Source: CAG-841 sp963656825
GTDB taxonomy: Bacteria > Bacillota > Clostridia > Oscillospirales > CAG-272
DNA length: 56,557 nucleotides
Direction: 5' to 3'
Assembly: GCA_963656825.1 (NCBI GenBank)
Contig: CAVKJG010000006.1
Location: 1-56,557 of the forward strand
Both the position numbers and the translations under genes were made by a program. Positions 1 through 8,775 of the stretch are shown one piece after another; the first letter of the stretch is position 1; the number at the start of each line of letters is the position of its first letter. The notes under the pieces were generated by a model, which saw only the letters and a list, made by a program, of their open reading frames with translations, ran no database searches and was not told the DNA's origin.

Positions 1-32
1 ATTCTTTAATATATTAAAAGGAGATTTATTTC

Positions 33-1211
33 ATGAAGAAATTTTTGTCACTTCTTCTCGTGGCAGTAATGGTCTTTGGTGTTATAGGTCTTGTTGGCTG
101 TAAGGGCGGAGATTCAGAATCCACTTCCACAACAACAACCCAGGCCGCTCAGACTACTACGACAACTGCGAAGGAAACAACAACCACGGCTACAACTCCT
201 AAGGAAACAACGACAACAACAACAGCCAAGGAAACCACGACAACAACAACTGCAGAAACAACAACTACAACAACAGCTAAAGAAACAACTACAACTACAA
301 CAACTACAACCACAACAACGACAACAACCGCGCTCATGAACACAACAACGCTTCCCGCGTTCGTTCGTCTTGACTTCGGTAAGGACACAAGAGCTGCTGA
401 CGAAGGTCTCACTTCTCACGACTGGCTCGTTGAAAACGTTACATACAGAAAAGAAAACATCGTTATCGAGTTCCTTGATGACTCATGGAAAATCTGGGCT
501 AAAACAAGCTATGTAAGCGGCCAGAGCACATGGTCTCACACAATCGACTTCGATAGCCTTCTTACTCTTGACTTTGACGGTCACCTCCAGGGCTGCTGGG
601 GTACATGGAACAACTATCCTTATACCTCCGCAAACGTTGGTAAAAACTGGATGGGTCGTCATCAGTACATGAAGATTCGTATCAAGAACCCCACAACGAA
701 CAACATGATCGCTATGTGGTTCAAGACAACAGGCGGCTATTCGTCCACAATGACGATTTCCAACATGTACCTCCAGGGCGGCGTTGCAGCCGGACTTACA
801 ACAGAACCCACAGAAGAGTGGGCAACATATATCTATGATATGACCCTCTGTGTAACTCTTGCTTCCAACTATCACGCTTATTCACTCAAGAACTATTCTC
901 GTCTTCCTAGCGGCATCGTGCAGGATATCGCAGCCGGAAAACAGCCCACATTCCAGCGTGTTGTTGAGTGCGCTGCAAACGGCGACTACAACGGTTCCAA
1001 CAACTGGATCTGGCACAACGGTAACCAGATAACAGGTCTCCGTTTCGCACTTCTCGGCGCTAACGCTTCCAACTATCCTACAGTAACCAACTCCACAAAG
1101 AACATCACAAAGGGTACTTGGGTTGAGGTTGACTACATAATCTTCGGTTCCACACCCGAACAGCTCGAAGCTTGGAAGAGTAAATCCGAACAGGCTACAG
1201 CTAACGCTTAA
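33..1211 (+). CDS. Surface lipoprotein with Thr-rich linker and beta-rich C-terminal domain
   Basis: The 392-residue product starts with a lipoprotein signal peptide (basic MKK, hydrophobic stretch, lipobox LVGC with Cys23 as the acylation site). It should therefore be anchored outside the membrane. Residues about 30-105 are an almost pure Thr linker broken by AKETTT-type units, typical of exposed, possibly glycosylated spacers. The remaining ~285 residues form one globular domain rich in Trp, Tyr and Asn that ends in a WVEVDYIIFGS segment, resembling a carbohydrate-binding-type beta sandwich. I do not recognise the family. An AAAGGAG ribosome site lies before the ATG. The protein at 1515-2561 is a paralogue with the same architecture. 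The surface lipoprotein call is sure; the function is unknown. Confidence 0.85.
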   Translation: MKKFLSLLLVAVMVFGVIGLVGCKGGDSESTSTTTTQAAQTTTTTAKETTTTATTPKETTTTTTAKETTTTTTAETTTTTTAKETTTTTTTTTTTTTTTALMNTTTLPAFVRLDFGKDTRAADEGLTSHDWLVENVTYRKENIVIEFLDDSWKIWAKTSYVSGQSTWSHTIDFDSLLTLDFDGHLQGCWGTWNNYPYTSANVGKNWMGRHQYMKIRIKNPTTNNMIAMWFKTTGGYSSTMTISNMYLQGGVAAGLTTEPTEEWATYIYDMTLCVTLASNYHAYSLKNYSRLPSGIVQDIAAGKQPTFQRVVECAANGDYNGSNNWIWHNGNQITGLRFALLGANASNYPTVTNSTKNITKGTWVEVDYIIFGSTPEQLEAWKSKSEQATANA

Positions 1212-1236
1212 GTTTATAATTTAAGTTAAATAAAAA

Positions 1237-1266
1237 ACAACGCCTTACCGGAGGCGTTGTTTTTTT
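1237..1266 (+). terminator. Intrinsic terminator after first lipoprotein gene
   Basis: Nine-base-pair stem ACAACGCCT/AGGCGTTGT with a six-base loop, followed directly by a run of T. It ends the 33-1211 gene. With the promoter at 1434 it accounts for most of the 303-bp gap 1212-1514. Confidence 0.9.
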
Positions 1267-1433
1267 GCGCGAAAACGTATAAAAACAATCTGAAAATCAA
1301 ACAATTTAACAGGCAGCCGCGCGCTTGCGGAATATCGCAGTAATATGGAAAAAATTTCGAGGAAAAATTGACAAAAAAGAAAGAGGCGTTTTAGGGACTT
1401 TGCCCAAAAAGTCAAAACGAATTCTGTTTCCGA

Positions 1434-1462
1434 TTGACATATTATATAAAAGGTGATATAAT
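1434..1462 (+). promoter_or_regulatory. Consensus sigma-A promoter for second lipoprotein gene
   Basis: TTGACA at 1434-1439, a 17-bp spacer and TATAAT at 1457-1462, a full match to the housekeeping consensus. It lies about 50 bp before the chosen start at 1515. This places translation at the internal ATG, because the longer open frame would begin inside the -35 box. Confidence 0.85.
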
Positions 1463-1514
1463 TATAAACGATGCAGAAAACTGCAAAAAATTAAACAACA
1501 TAAGGAGCAAAACT

Positions 1515-2561
1515 ATGAAAAAGTTTATCGCGCTTCTGATTGCCGTTATCATGGTAGTCGGCGTTATAGGCCTTGTAGGTTGCAAGGGCGGAGAAACGGA
1601 AACCTCCTCCACAACAACAACTCAGGCTACAACAACGACAACCACCACAACGACAACTCAGGCAACAACAACCACAACAACAACCGAGGCAACGACAACT
1701 ACAACTACGACAGAAACAACAACAGAAGGAATGGTTACAACAACTCTTCCGATGTACACACGTTTTGACTTCGGTACAAAAAGCAAGGCAGTAGACGAAA
1801 AGAAAACAAGCCACGAATGGCTCGTTGAAAACGTTGCTTACGAAAAAGATTTCATTGAGATCGAGTTCCTTGAAGATTCTTGGAAGATCACAGCAAAGAA
1901 AGCTTATGCTGCAGACGCCGCCGCTAACTCGTGGTCACTTCTCTTCGACAATATGCTTTCTCTTGACTTTGAAGATGTTCTTATGCCCGCATGGGGAACA
2001 TGGAAGGAATATCCTCACAACACAGCCAAGGTAGGCGTAGAGGGTGCGTGGCAGGGCAACCATCAGTATGTAAAGATCCGTCTGAGAAGCAATTCCGCAA
2101 ACAACATGATCGGTTTCAGCTGGCAGACAGGTACAAACCCCTATGCATCGACGATGGTAGCGTCGAATATGTATCTTGACGGCGGCATCGACAACAAGAC
2201 CCGTACAGCAAACGAAAACTGGTTTGTAGGAACTTATGATGTTTCGCTTTGTCAGGCACTCGCTTCCAACAAAGCGGGCAATGACGCAGCCGGTAACGCT
2301 ATGAACAGAGATACAAAGTTCAGCTACTATCTTGAACAGGTTAAGCAGGGCAAGTACAACGCAGGCAACAACTGGAACTGGCAGCAGAACAAAGAGATCA
2401 CAGGTCTCAGATTCCACATCCTCGGCGCAGTATCCTCAGGCCTGTGCGACTCTCGCACAAACATCAAAGCAGGCGACTGGGTTGAAATCGACTATATCGT
2501 ATTCGGTTCAACAGCTGAACAGCTCGAAACTTACAAGAGCAAATCCGAGCAGGCTGCATAA
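1515..2561 (+). CDS. Surface lipoprotein with Thr-rich linker, paralogue of 33-1211
   Basis: The 348-residue product starts at the ATG preceded by AAGGAG. An upstream in-frame start at 1434 is rejected because it lies in the promoter. The signal peptide ends in LVGC (Cys23), followed by a Thr/Ala linker to about residue 82. The C-terminal domain shares many blocks with the 33-1211 product: the F-DFG opening, SHEWLVENV, a GTWKEYP-type block, and a WVEIDYIVFGS ending followed by a Lys/Ser/Glu tail. The two genes are tandem paralogues with separate promoters and terminators, so the copies can be regulated independently. Binding of polysaccharide or cell wall is a guess from the domain look; no catalytic motif is visible. 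Confidence 0.85.
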   Translation: MKKFIALLIAVIMVVGVIGLVGCKGGETETSSTTTTQATTTTTTTTTTQATTTTTTTEATTTTTTTETTTEGMVTTTLPMYTRFDFGTKSKAVDEKKTSHEWLVENVAYEKDFIEIEFLEDSWKITAKKAYAADAAANSWSLLFDNMLSLDFEDVLMPAWGTWKEYPHNTAKVGVEGAWQGNHQYVKIRLRSNSANNMIGFSWQTGTNPYASTMVASNMYLDGGIDNKTRTANENWFVGTYDVSLCQALASNKAGNDAAGNAMNRDTKFSYYLEQVKQGKYNAGNNWNWQQNKEITGLRFHILGAVSSGLCDSRTNIKAGDWVEIDYIVFGSTAEQLETYKSKSEQAA

Positions 2562-2584
2562 AAAATCGCAGTTTGAAAAAACAA

Positions 2585-2616
2585 AAAAGCGGCAGGGAAT
2601 ATCCCTGTCGCTTTTT
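2585..2616 (+). terminator. Intrinsic terminator
   Basis: Imperfect hairpin with arms AAAGCGGCAGGGA and the matching CCCTGTCGCTTT, then a T run. A near-identical terminator follows the next gene at 4442, so it is part of the duplicated unit. Confidence 0.85.
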
Positions 2617-2705
2617 GCGTTTTCCGGCGTTGTGAAAAGACGCAAAAATCGCTTTGATATTTTGTAATATATATATAAAAATCGTTGATATGGGCAATAT
2701 ATCTA

Positions 2706-2734
2706 TTGACAAAATAACAGTGAAATGATAAAAT
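2706..2734 (+). promoter_or_regulatory. Sigma-A promoter of first solute-binding-like gene
   Basis: TTGACA (2706-2711), 17-bp spacer, TAAAAT (2729-2734). The same elements and spacing recur at 4562-4590 before the paralogue. The ~80-nt leader between promoter and start is conserved in both copies. Confidence 0.85.
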
Positions 2735-2815
2735 ATAATAAACGCTCTATCGGCAAAAAATAAGTACCGACTATTTATTTGAGCGATAAAAAATTTAACA
2801 AAGGAGATAATATCC

Positions 2816-4384
2816 ATGAAGAGAATTATCACACTTCTCTTGGCGGTGGCTATGCTTGTAAGTGTTCTTGCATTTGCTGTGGCTTGCGGTGGCGGCGGAA
2901 GCGAAACATCCGCAACAACGACAACAGCCGCAAAGAGCACGACAACAACCGGCGGCGCTTCCGGCACGACAACCGGAAAGAGCACTGACGGCACAACGGC
3001 AGGCGGCGACGGCACAACAGGCGGCGGCAGCGAAACCACAACAACCGAGGCATCACTTGATGACTGGGACGGCAAGACAAAGTACCCCGGCAAGCTTGAC
3101 GTTGACTTCGGCGGCAGAACATTTATCATAGCTTCCAGAAACGACAACGCAGGCTACGATACAACATCTGAAGTCTGGGTTGAAACAATCACAAACGATT
3201 CCTACAACGACTCTGTTTTCGAGAGAAACAAGCTCATGAACGAGCTTTACAACTGCACAATCGAGGTTGACGAAAACGGTCAGAACGGCTATGCTGCAGA
3301 CTTTGCCTCCGGCGGCGGCAAATATATTGCAAGCACAGCGCAGTACGCTATGCCTAACACAACCACGGGCTACTACAACATCCTCAGCCTTGATATAGAC
3401 TTTACTCAGGACTGGTGGGATCAGAACTACATCAGCGACCTTTCATGCAACGGCAAGCTTTATTCCATAGTCGGCGACTTTGCCCGTAAAGCAATGGAAT
3501 GTACATGGATGATCACATTCAACAAGACCGTTTATGAAAACAGCTCCATCACAGACGACATCTATCAGCTCGTTCGTGACAAGAAGTGGACGGTAGACAA
3601 GATGCTCGAAATGTGCCAGAAGGTTCTCAACGACGGTAACGGCGACTCCAAGTACGAGGTCGGCAACGCTGCCGATTCCGATACAATCGGTTTCTCGTCT
3701 TCAACGTTCAGCTACCGCGCATTCTTCTTCGGCTGCGGCGAAAGATATGTAACAAAGGATTCAACCGGCACTAAGTTCGTAAACGGACTCAGCGCAGGCA
3801 AGGGTACCGAGGTTATAGATAAGCTCATCACCCTTGTAAGCGACGATTCTTATCAGAACGCAGGCTACACAGCATATCAGAACTCGCTGAGAGCCAACAA
3901 GGTTCTCTTCATCGGTGAAGTTCTTGCGGTTCTTCAGCTCGTAAGCGATACGGAAAACCTCGAAATCGGCGTTGTTCCTTTCCCGCTTTACGATGAAAAT
4001 CAGTCAAGATATTACGTTCACGTAAACAACCACCTTCCCGCATACAGTATTCCCACATCCTTTGCAGATACACAGATCATAGCTGACTTCTGGACGCTTT
4101 TTGCAGCTCACTCCAGATACACAGTCCGTGACGCATTTGTAAACTCCTGCAAGTATGTATGGACGAGCGATGAAGAAAACGGCGAAATGGTTGATATAAT
4201 CCTCGACTCCCGTATTTACGATCCGGGCTACAACTGGAACTTTGCAGACAGCTTTGAAGGCTATCTCAACCAGATGCTTGAATCAGGTAAGAACCAGTAC
4301 TCCGGCGTTGTAAAGAGAGTTTCCGACGGTATAGACGAGAAAATTAAAGCTTACGAGCAGAGAATTGCTCCTCTTGCTGAGTGA
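2816..4384 (+). CDS. Extracellular solute-binding-like lipoprotein, copy 1
   Basis: The 522-residue lipoprotein has lipobox FAVAC (Cys24) and a Gly/Thr/Ser linker to about residue 78. A ~440-residue globular domain follows, opening with DWDGKTKYPGKL and a VDFGGRTF strand. Its size and blocks such as VFERNKLMNELYN, DWWDQNY and KLYSIVGDFA resemble the extracellular solute-binding proteins of ABC sugar importers (family 1-like). No permease or ATPase gene is adjacent, so it is either an orphan binding protein sharing a transporter elsewhere or a surface sensor/adhesin. AAAGGAG precedes the ATG. It is a tandem duplicate of 4670-6247. Binding-protein fold likely; ligand unknown. Confidence 0.8.
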   Translation: MKRIITLLLAVAMLVSVLAFAVACGGGGSETSATTTTAAKSTTTTGGASGTTTGKSTDGTTAGGDGTTGGGSETTTTEASLDDWDGKTKYPGKLDVDFGGRTFIIASRNDNAGYDTTSEVWVETITNDSYNDSVFERNKLMNELYNCTIEVDENGQNGYAADFASGGGKYIASTAQYAMPNTTTGYYNILSLDIDFTQDWWDQNYISDLSCNGKLYSIVGDFARKAMECTWMITFNKTVYENSSITDDIYQLVRDKKWTVDKMLEMCQKVLNDGNGDSKYEVGNAADSDTIGFSSSTFSYRAFFFGCGERYVTKDSTGTKFVNGLSAGKGTEVIDKLITLVSDDSYQNAGYTAYQNSLRANKVLFIGEVLAVLQLVSDTENLEIGVVPFPLYDENQSRYYVHVNNHLPAYSIPTSFADTQIIADFWTLFAAHSRYTVRDAFVNSCKYVWTSDEENGEMVDIILDSRIYDPGYNWNFADSFEGYLNQMLESGKNQYSGVVKRVSDGIDEKIKAYEQRIAPLAE

Positions 4385-4441
4385 TTGAAATACGGCAGGA
4401 TCTGATTTGTTTGAAAAAGTAATCGCAATTTGAAAAAGACT

Positions 4442-4472
4442 AAAAGCGGCAGGAATATTCCTGCCGCTTTTT
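4442..4472 (+). terminator. Intrinsic terminator
   Basis: Near-perfect palindrome AAAAGCGGCAGGA/TCCTGCCGCTTTT followed by T residues. It is the duplicated counterpart of the terminator at 2585-2616. Confidence 0.9.
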
Positions 4473-4561
4473 GCTTTTTCCGGCGTTGTGAAAAGACGCA
4501 AAAATCGCTTTGATATTTCGTGATATATATACAAATTTCATGTGCCAAAACAACGTATATA

Positions 4562-4590
4562 TTGACAAAACAATAATAGAATGATAAAAT
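4562..4590 (+). promoter_or_regulatory. Sigma-A promoter of second solute-binding-like gene
   Basis: TTGACA (4562-4567), 17-bp spacer, TAAAAT (4585-4590). The core elements are identical to those of the upstream copy while the spacer has diverged, which suggests the promoter is kept by selection. Confidence 0.85.
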
Positions 4591-4669
4591 ATAATAAACA
4601 TTTTATCTGCAAAAATAAGTACGACTGTTTATTTGAGCGATAAAAAATTTAATAAAGGAGAGCATATTT

Positions 4670-6247
4670 ATGAAGAGAATTATCACACTTCTCTTGGCGG
4701 TGGCTATGCTTGCAAGCGTTCTTGCGTTTGCTGCTTCCTGCGGTGGCGGCGAAAGCGAAACATCCGCGATGACGACCACTCAGGGCACGACAACCGGCAA
4801 AAGCACGGAGGGCACGACAGCCGGTAAGAGCACGGAAGGCACAACGACCGGCAAAAGCACGGAGGGCACAACGACAACGACGACAAGCGCGGAGGTCACA
4901 ACAACCGAACCTTCCATTGAGGATTGGGACGGCAAGACAAAGTACCCCGGCAAGCTTAACGTTGACTTCGGCGGCAGAACATTTATAATATCTGCCCGCA
5001 ACAGAGGCGACGGCTACGAGGTAGCTCCCGAGGTCTGGGTTGAGTCTATTACAAACGACTCCTATAACGACTCCGTTTTTGAAAGAAACAAGCTCATGAA
5101 GGAGCTTTACAACTGCACAATCGAAGTTGACGAAAACGGCGAAAACGGCTATGCGGCAGACTTTGCCTCCGGCGGCGGCAAATATATTGCAAGCACAGAG
5201 CAGTACGCTTATCCCTTTACCGAAACAGGATATTACAACGTTCTCAGCCTTGATATAGATTATACTCAGGACTGGTGGGATCAGAACTACATCAACGACC
5301 TTTCATATAACGGCAAGCTTTATTCCATAATCGGCGACTTCGCGCGCAGAGCAATGGAATGCACATGGGTAATTATATTCAACAAGACCGTTCTTGAAAA
5401 CAGCACCATCACAGACGACATCTATCAGCTTGTCCGCGACAAGAAGTGGACAATAGACAAGATGCTTGAAATGAGCCAGAAGGTTCTGAACGACGGTAAC
5501 GGCGACTCGAAGTACGAAATCGGCAATGCTGCCGATTCCGATACAATCGGCTTCTCGTCTTCAAACGTAAGCTATCGCGCTCTGTTCTTCGGCTGCGGCG
5601 AAAGATACATAAAGAAGGATGACAGCGGCACAAAGTTTGTAAATGCGCTCAGCCTTGGAAAAGGCTCTGAGGTTACGGATAAGCTTATCACTCTCGTCGG
5701 CGACGATTCCTATTACACCACGTCAAGCTATACCGATTATCAGAATGCGTTCAGAGCCAATAAGCTTCTCTTTATGGGTGAAGTTCTTAATGTTCTCAAA
5801 CGTATGAGCGACGCGGAAGACCTCCAAGCAGGCGTTCTTCCTTATCCGATGTATGATGAAAATCAGGCAAGATACTACGTTCACGTTAACAACCACCTTC
5901 CCGCATACGGTATTCCCACATCCTTTGCGGATACACAGATGATAGCCGATTTCTTTACGGTATTTGCGGCTCACTCAAAGTATACGGTTCATGACGCATT
6001 CGTGAACTCCTGCAAGTATGTATGGACGAGCGATGAAGAAAACGGCGAAATGATCGATATAATACTCAATTCACGTATTTACGATCCGGGACACAACTGG
6101 AACTTCGCGGACAACTTTGAGGGCTACTTCTTCCAGATGCTTGAAACCGGCAAGAACCAGTACGCGACCGTTATAAAGAGAGTTTCCGACGGTATCAACG
6201 ATAAGCTCACAGCTTACGAGCAGAGAATTGCTCCTCTTGCTGAGTAA
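4670..6247 (+). CDS. Extracellular solute-binding-like lipoprotein, copy 2
   Basis: The 525-residue paralogue of 2816-4384 is collinear over its whole length. The signal peptide is almost identical and ends in FAASC (Cys24). The linker differs: it carries three consecutive GKSTEGTT-type units, a short in-frame expansion seen in the DNA at about 4790-4870. The globular domain keeps the DWDGKTKYPGKL opening, DWWDQNY and the shared C-terminal AYEQRIAPLAE end. Conserved promoters, leaders and terminators around both copies indicate duplication of a whole transcription unit followed by divergence, perhaps to widen ligand range. No transporter partner is adjacent. Confidence 0.8.
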   Translation: MKRIITLLLAVAMLASVLAFAASCGGGESETSAMTTTQGTTTGKSTEGTTAGKSTEGTTTGKSTEGTTTTTTSAEVTTTEPSIEDWDGKTKYPGKLNVDFGGRTFIISARNRGDGYEVAPEVWVESITNDSYNDSVFERNKLMKELYNCTIEVDENGENGYAADFASGGGKYIASTEQYAYPFTETGYYNVLSLDIDYTQDWWDQNYINDLSYNGKLYSIIGDFARRAMECTWVIIFNKTVLENSTITDDIYQLVRDKKWTIDKMLEMSQKVLNDGNGDSKYEIGNAADSDTIGFSSSNVSYRALFFGCGERYIKKDDSGTKFVNALSLGKGSEVTDKLITLVGDDSYYTTSSYTDYQNAFRANKLLFMGEVLNVLKRMSDAEDLQAGVLPYPMYDENQARYYVHVNNHLPAYGIPTSFADTQMIADFFTVFAAHSKYTVHDAFVNSCKYVWTSDEENGEMIDIILNSRIYDPGHNWNFADNFEGYFFQMLETGKNQYATVIKRVSDGINDKLTAYEQRIAPLAE

Positions 6248-6277
6248 TCGGTAATTAAAACCTGATATTGCAGATAT

Positions 6278-6307
6278 AAAAAACGTCGGCTTTTGCCGGC
6301 GTTTTTT
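6278..6307 (+). terminator. Intrinsic terminator after solute-binding copy 2
   Basis: Stem AACGTCGGC/GCCGGCGTT with a TTTT loop and a following T run. Confidence 0.85.
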
Positions 6308-6315
6308 ATGCAAAG

Positions 6316-6341
6316 AAAAGCCGCCCGATCGGGCGGCTTTT
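6316..6341. terminator. Bidirectional intrinsic terminator
   Basis: Perfect palindrome of AAAAGCCGCCCGA and its complement between convergent genes. A and T runs on both flanks let it stop transcription from the lipoprotein side and from uraA. Confidence 0.85.
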
Positions 6342-6357
6342 TGCTTTGCTTTGCTTT

Positions 6358-7707
6358 TTATTCGGCGTCGGAGCTCTGTGCGGATTTCTTTGAAACTATG
6401 GCGTTTACAATGATACCGAGTATGAGCGCGCACGCGATGGAGGTGAGAGATACTTTTCCGAAGTTGACGGTGAGGTTGCCTATTCCGCAGATGAGGATAA
6501 CGGCTACCGTGAAGAGGTTGCTGTTTTCGCCGAGGTCAACCTGCTGTATCATTTTGAGTCCGCTTACTGCGATGAAGCCGTAGAGCGTTACGCACACGCC
6601 GCCCATTACGCAGTTGGGAATGCTTGCAAGGAAGGTTACGAACGGTCCGAAGAAGGAGATAACCATACACATTACAGCCGTTGCGAGTATCGTTACGACG
6701 GAGGCGTTGCCTGTGATAGCCACGCAGCCGACGGATTCACCGTAGGTTGTGTTGGGGCAGCCGCCGAAGACTGCGCCTGCGATAGAGCCTACGCCATCGC
6801 CGAGGAGCGTTCTGTGAAGTCCGGGCTTGACAAGAAGGTCATGCTCGATTATGGAGGAGAGGTTCTTGTGGTCGGCTATGTGCTCTGCGAATACTACGAA
6901 TGCAACCGGAACATATGCAACCGCTATCGTCGCGATGTACTGTCCGTTTATTTCTTTTATGCCCTTCGCAGCTTCAAGGAATGTAAAGTCGGGTATGGAG
7001 AAGAACTTCATATCGTGGAATACCGAGAAGTCGATAATCTGGAGCGCGGTGTTGTCCGTTTGGATTCCGATGACCGTGAAGATCGCCGCGGCGATATATC
7101 CGGCAACGATACCGATTATGAAAGGAATGAGTTTTGCTGTTTTCTTGCCGTATACCGAGCAGATTATGACGGTAAAGAGCGTTACAAGACCGCAGACAAG
7201 CGCTACGAGGGGGTTCGCCGTGGAAACGCCGTCTTCAAGTACTTTGCCGAGCGTAAGGTCGCTTACGGCGTTACCCGCGAGGGAAAGACCGATTATCGAA
7301 ACCGTGGGTCCGATAACAACGGCAGGCATAAGCTTTGATATCCAGTTGACGCCTGCAAGCTTTACGGCTATCGCGATGACGACATAAACAAGTCCTGCAA
7401 ATGTCGCGCCGATGATAAGTCCGGCATAGCCGAGCGACATTGAAACGCCGCCTGCGAATGCGGAAAGCATCGAGCCGATGAATGCAAATGATGAGCCGAG
7501 GAACACAGGGCTCTGGAATTTTGTAAAGAGCAGGTAAACTATTGTGCCTACGCCCGCTCCGAAAAGTGCCGATGCCTGCGACATTCCGTTCCCGACGATG
7601 GTCGGCACGGCGATTGTTGCCGCAAGAATTGCAAGGAGCTGTTGAAATCCGAACACAATCATCTGTCCGAACTTCGGTTTGTCTTGAACGCCAAAAATGA
7701 GTTTCAT
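6358..7707 (-). CDS. uraA: Uracil permease, NCS2 family (UraA-like)
   Basis: The 449-residue integral membrane protein has about 14 hydrophobic segments, the usual length of nucleobase:cation symporter-2 permeases. Family blocks are visible: VFGFQQLLAILAATIAVP at the N-terminus, the FAEHIADHKNLS block around the middle that holds the substrate-binding Glu/His, and GCPNTTYGESVG downstream. It should import uracil with protons. The gene follows pyrR by 45 bp on the same strand, and a GGAGGG ribosome site precedes the ATG. Both genes lie behind the PyrR-type attenuator at 8319-8393, so expression should fall when UMP is plentiful. Confident; a related purine or xanthine substrate is much less likely given pyrR. 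Confidence 0.93.
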   Translation of the reverse strand: MKLIFGVQDKPKFGQMIVFGFQQLLAILAATIAVPTIVGNGMSQASALFGAGVGTIVYLLFTKFQSPVFLGSSFAFIGSMLSAFAGGVSMSLGYAGLIIGATFAGLVYVVIAIAVKLAGVNWISKLMPAVVIGPTVSIIGLSLAGNAVSDLTLGKVLEDGVSTANPLVALVCGLVTLFTVIICSVYGKKTAKLIPFIIGIVAGYIAAAIFTVIGIQTDNTALQIIDFSVFHDMKFFSIPDFTFLEAAKGIKEINGQYIATIAVAYVPVAFVVFAEHIADHKNLSSIIEHDLLVKPGLHRTLLGDGVGSIAGAVFGGCPNTTYGESVGCVAITGNASVVTILATAVMCMVISFFGPFVTFLASIPNCVMGGVCVTLYGFIAVSGLKMIQQVDLGENSNLFTVAVILICGIGNLTVNFGKVSLTSIACALILGIIVNAIVSKKSAQSSDAE

Positions 7708-7752
7708 GAAGTTTTTCCCTCCGATAATTTTTTTATTTCATTCCTTTCGGAA

Positions 7753-8283
7753 TTAAATACTTTTAAGCTCCACCGAAAGCTCTCCGTCATATTTCGGAAC
7801 TCTGACCATTATTATTTCGTCAAGCGAGGTGGGAATGTTCTTTCCGACGTAGTCCGGCTTTATGGGTAGCTCTCTGTGACCTCTGTCCACAAGCGTGACA
7901 AGCTGTATGCGCTTCGGTCTGCCGAGGTCAAACAGTGCGTCTATCGCCGCTCTTACCGTTCTGCCGGTGAATATCACATCGTCCACAAGAATGAGAGTTT
8001 TTCCGCTGATGTCAAAGCCTACATCGCTTCCGTTCACGGAAGGCGATTCGGAAAATTTGCTCAGGTCATCTCTGTAAAGGGTTATGTCAAGATAGCCTAT
8101 CGGTACGTTTTCTCCCGAAAAATCCGATATTTTTGCTTTGAGCATATCGGCAAGGCTTGCTCCTCTGCGCAGGATTCCTATCAGCGCTATATCGGAAAGG
8201 CACGGATTCTTTTCGATTATTTCGTGCGAAAGTCTTGCAAGCATACGCTCTACCGCCTGTGAGTCCGCCAAAATCTTTTCCAT
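7753..8283 (-). CDS. pyrR: Bifunctional pyr operon attenuation protein / uracil phosphoribosyltransferase
   Basis: The 176-residue product has the normal PyrR length. The PRPP-binding loop appears as VDDVIFTGRT at about residue 100, and the N-terminal IALIGILRRGASLA block is typical. PyrR binds a hairpin loop in nascent pyr mRNA when UMP-loaded and promotes termination; it also makes UMP weakly from uracil and PRPP. CGGAGG precedes the ATG. The leader directly upstream contains its own target hairpin, antiterminator and terminator, so pyrR-uraA should be autoregulated. No other pyrimidine genes are in the window. Confidence 0.95.
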   Translation of the reverse strand: MEKILADSQAVERMLARLSHEIIEKNPCLSDIALIGILRRGASLADMLKAKISDFSGENVPIGYLDITLYRDDLSKFSESPSVNGSDVGFDISGKTLILVDDVIFTGRTVRAAIDALFDLGRPKRIQLVTLVDRGHRELPIKPDYVGKNIPTSLDEIIMVRVPKYDGELSVELKSI

Positions 8284-8309
8284 AATAGACCTCCGAAATT
8301 ATTTTGCAC

Positions 8310-8341
8310 AAAAAAATACCTTGTCGCACAATACGACAAGG
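8310..8341 (-). terminator. PyrR-controlled intrinsic terminator in pyrR leader
   Basis: On the minus strand, CCTTGTCG and CGACAAGG (8334-8341 and 8319-8326) form an 8-bp stem with a seven-base loop, followed by a TATTTTTTT tract. The 5' arm can instead pair with CGACAAGG at 8372-8379 to form an antiterminator. Confidence 0.85.
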
Positions 8342-8371
8342 CATAAAAATTTTCAAAAGCTGTTATTCTGA

Positions 8372-8393
8372 CCTTGTCGGTATCTCTGTACCG
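8372..8393 (-). promoter_or_regulatory. PyrR-binding hairpin (anti-antiterminator)
   Basis: On the minus strand, CGGTA-CAGAGA-TACCG forms a hairpin (8378-8393) whose CAGAGA loop matches the PyrR-recognised loop. Its 3' side overlaps the CGACAAGG antiterminator arm, so PyrR binding would free the terminator. This is the standard attenuation logic. Confidence 0.8.
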
Positions 8394-8423
8394 CCTTAAA
8401 GGCTCATTTATTCGGTTTGACTG

Positions 8424-8452
8424 ATTTTATCATATTCCTTTTGATTTGTAAA
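8424..8452 (-). promoter_or_regulatory. Sigma-A promoter of pyrR-uraA
   Basis: Minus-strand TTTACA (8447-8452), 17-bp spacer, TAAAAT (8424-8429). Transcription would start just upstream of the PyrR leader hairpins. Confidence 0.8.
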
Positions 8453-8514
8453 GGGAATATTGCAAAAAAATTAAATTTTGTGAAATATGTATAGACCGGA
8501 CGCCGGAAGAAGAC

Positions 8515-8739
8515 TTATTTATTGTCTTCTATATACTTTGCAACGTCGCCTACGGTTTTAAGATTCATAATTGCGTCGTCGGGAACGACCACGCCTGTTT
8601 CTTCTTCTATTGACATAAGCATTTCGACAACGTCAAGCGAGTCAACTCCGAGATCCTCACGGATCGAGGTTTCTGCGGTTATATCATCTGCATTTATTCT
8701 GAGCTGTTTTGAAAGTATGTCCTTTACGAGTTCGAGCAT
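8515..8739 (-). CDS. acpP: Acyl carrier protein
   Basis: The 74-residue acidic four-helix protein carries the phosphopantetheine attachment motif as LGVDSLDVVEM, with Ser34 as the modified residue. It carries growing acyl chains in fatty-acid synthesis. The length is typical for AcpP. AAGGAG precedes the ATG. It sits alone rather than in a fab cluster and has its own promoter at 8776-8804. A carrier for another pathway is possible, but the sequence looks like the housekeeping ACP. Confidence 0.93.
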   Translation of the reverse strand: MLELVKDILSKQLRINADDITAETSIREDLGVDSLDVVEMLMSIEEETGVVVPDDAIMNLKTVGDVAKYIEDNK

Positions 8740-8775
8740 TTGAATTTTCTCCTTACTTATTTGAATTCTTTAATG

